Source: Bacteroidales bacterium (lineage in GTDB: Bacteria; Bacteroidota; Bacteroidia; Bacteroidales; UBA10428). Taken from it: 7,955 bases of DNA. Location of the stretch: the NCBI GenBank assembly GCA_016926235.1, contig JAFGOZ010000681.1:1-7955 (forward strand), given 5' to 3'. Positions 7,499-7,955 of this stretch are shown piece by piece. The notes beneath the pieces are model-generated. The model had not been told where the DNA came from. It was given only the letters and a program-made list of their open reading frames with translations, and did no database searches. The position numbers and the translations under genes were made by a program. How positions within the stretch are numbered: the stretch's first letter is position 1; the number at the start of each line of letters is the position of its first letter.

Positions 7499-7654
7499 AA
7501 TATAGAAGTTAACAAGGATAGCGACCCTGTTTTCCATCCGTTCTTTGACAGAAAGCAGAAGTTAACAGTTGCAATTGCACTGAAAAACGGAGTTTTTGGG
7601 AATGTGCACCCAAAGGCAGCAAAAAGCAGCTTGTGTGAAAAACAGAAACTGTAA
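7490..7654 (+). CDS. Doubtful 54-codon frame starting at GTG
   Basis: An in-frame TAA lies directly before the GTG at 7490, and the frame runs to TAA at 7652-7654. The translation looks balanced and protein-like (for example PVFHPFFDRK, LTVAIALKNGVFGNVHPK), unlike the Phe/Cys/Ser-rich product of the opposite strand. There is no ATG and no good ribosome binding site, and the frame starts inside an inverted repeat. I do not recognise it. It could be a fragment of a decayed gene or chance. Confidence 0.18.
   Translation: MSENIEVNKDSDPVFHPFFDRKQKLTVAIALKNGVFGNVHPKAAKSSLCEKQKL
7504..7567 (+). repeat. 11-bp direct repeat AGAAGTTAACA
   Basis: Two exact copies lie at 7504-7514 and 7557-7567, 53 bases apart from start to start. 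Each contains the palindrome GTTAAC. They may be binding sites near a mobile-element end, or chance similarity in AT-rich DNA. Confidence 0.45.
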
Positions 7655-7673
7655 AGTTGCAGAAAGAATCTAT

Positions 7674-7955
7674 TCAGGCAGCATCCCGAACATGGTAATG
7701 CTTCAGAAGTCCACCCAGAAACTCTTCGCACTCGATCTTATTAAATGGAGCTGCTTCTTTAGGGTACTTCAGTATTGCCGAAACGCAATCCAGAGAGAGC
7801 GGTGGTCTACCAGGTTTTTTAGGTGTGTTGTTGTAGGTAGCATGTGTCGCTATGAGTTTTCTGAACCACTTAAGAATGGTGTCAGGCTGAACAAGATGTT
7901 TGATTTTAGCGAACAGGGATTGGCCGTACGTGTTTTTGATGTTAACAGCAGCAAC
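7674..7955 (-). pseudogene. Integrase-type transposase remnant: helix-turn-helix joined to C-terminal tail (5' end outside window)
   Basis: The minus-strand frame is open from the window edge to TGA at 7674-7676, giving 93 visible residues. HLVQPDTILKWFRKLIATH (20-38) followed by KKPGRPP (46-52) is the helix-turn-helix and linker typical of a large group of rve/DDE transposases, where the pattern is VxPDTxLxWxRxLVA...PGRPP. In full-length members about 200 residues of catalytic core follow. Here the frame runs from GRPPLSLDCVSAILK almost directly into ECEEFLGGLLKHYHVRDAA (75-93), which resembles the extreme C-terminal tail I recall for this group (RERLGGLLKYY-REAA). The simplest reading is an in-frame internal deletion near 7758-7778 that removed the catalytic Asp-Asp-Glu residues, leaving a protein that could bind DNA but not transpose. 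The family call is fairly secure; the deletion reading rests on recall of the tail. Confidence 0.6.

Larger units (their letters stand above)
7325..7673. other. Gene-poor region between the secreted protein and the transposase remnant
   Basis: I find no confident gene in these 349 bases. It contains a 6-bp inverted repeat GTGCGC/GCGCAC (7397-7402 and 7426-7431), a 9-bp inverted repeat CTCACTCAC/GTGAGTGAG (7441-7449 and 7490-7498), a leftward terminator inside the latter, an 11-bp direct repeat, the 10-bp palindrome TGCAATTGCA (7570-7579), and a doubtful 54-codon frame. No clear rightward terminator follows the 190-aa gene. The right part may be the end of the mobile element that carries the transposase remnant, but I could not identify its terminal repeat. 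Confidence 0.5.

Noticed and set aside
7486..7731. Minus-strand 81-codon frame near the transposase remnant
   Set aside because: It overlaps the real transposase end in another frame, and its Phe/Cys/Ser-rich product looks noncoding.
1..7955. CRISPR array, tRNA or rRNA genes
   Set aside because: No regularly spaced direct repeats and no cloverleaf or rRNA-like sequence were seen on reading.

Overview
The window is an AT-rich accessory locus built around RHS/YD-repeat proteins. The source is probably a Gram-negative bacterium. The N-terminal block of the large protein (TGQPTAEIPLF followed by SWCGLGW) is a type I associate mainly with Bacteroidota, Fibrobacterota and related phyla. Readable Shine-Dalgarno sequences (GAGGTG before the 190-aa gene, AGGAT before the 1700-aa gene) fit Bacteroidota less well. 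I cannot name a genus.

Layout, left to right. (1) Positions 1-1022: the 3' end of an RHS gene that enters from outside the window. It carries the conserved end of the RHS core and then a variable tip of about 250 aa with a charged helix and glycine-rich hydrophobic segments. (2) 1029-1433: a 134-aa protein with three membrane segments, six bases downstream, the expected place for an immunity gene. (3) 1530-6632: a 1700-aa secreted protein with a SpvB/RHS-type N-terminus, possible beta-propeller stretches, a carbohydrate-binding-like domain, one YD-like unit and a C-terminal ricin-type beta-trefoil. It has no RHS core and no toxin tip. Its reading frame continues past the stop codon for 26 protein-like codons, which suggests it is a shortened or decaying member of the same family. 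(4) 6752-7324: a small secreted protein with a PsbP/DUF1795-like beginning. (5) 7325-7673: no confident gene; it holds a leftward terminator, two short inverted repeats, an 11-bp direct repeat and a doubtful 54-codon frame. (6) 7674-7955, minus strand: the end of a DDE/integrase-type transposase that keeps the helix-turn-helix region and the C-terminal tail but appears to lack the catalytic core.

How the genes may work together: the first two genes look like a toxin tip and its membrane immunity protein, used in competition between cells. The large lectin-ended protein may be a paralogue that lost its toxin half, or a surface-binding protein in its own right. A run of nine G inside it could make it switchable or fragile. 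The transposase remnant fits a locus that is often rearranged. All functional statements are inferences from sequence pattern; no database search was possible.
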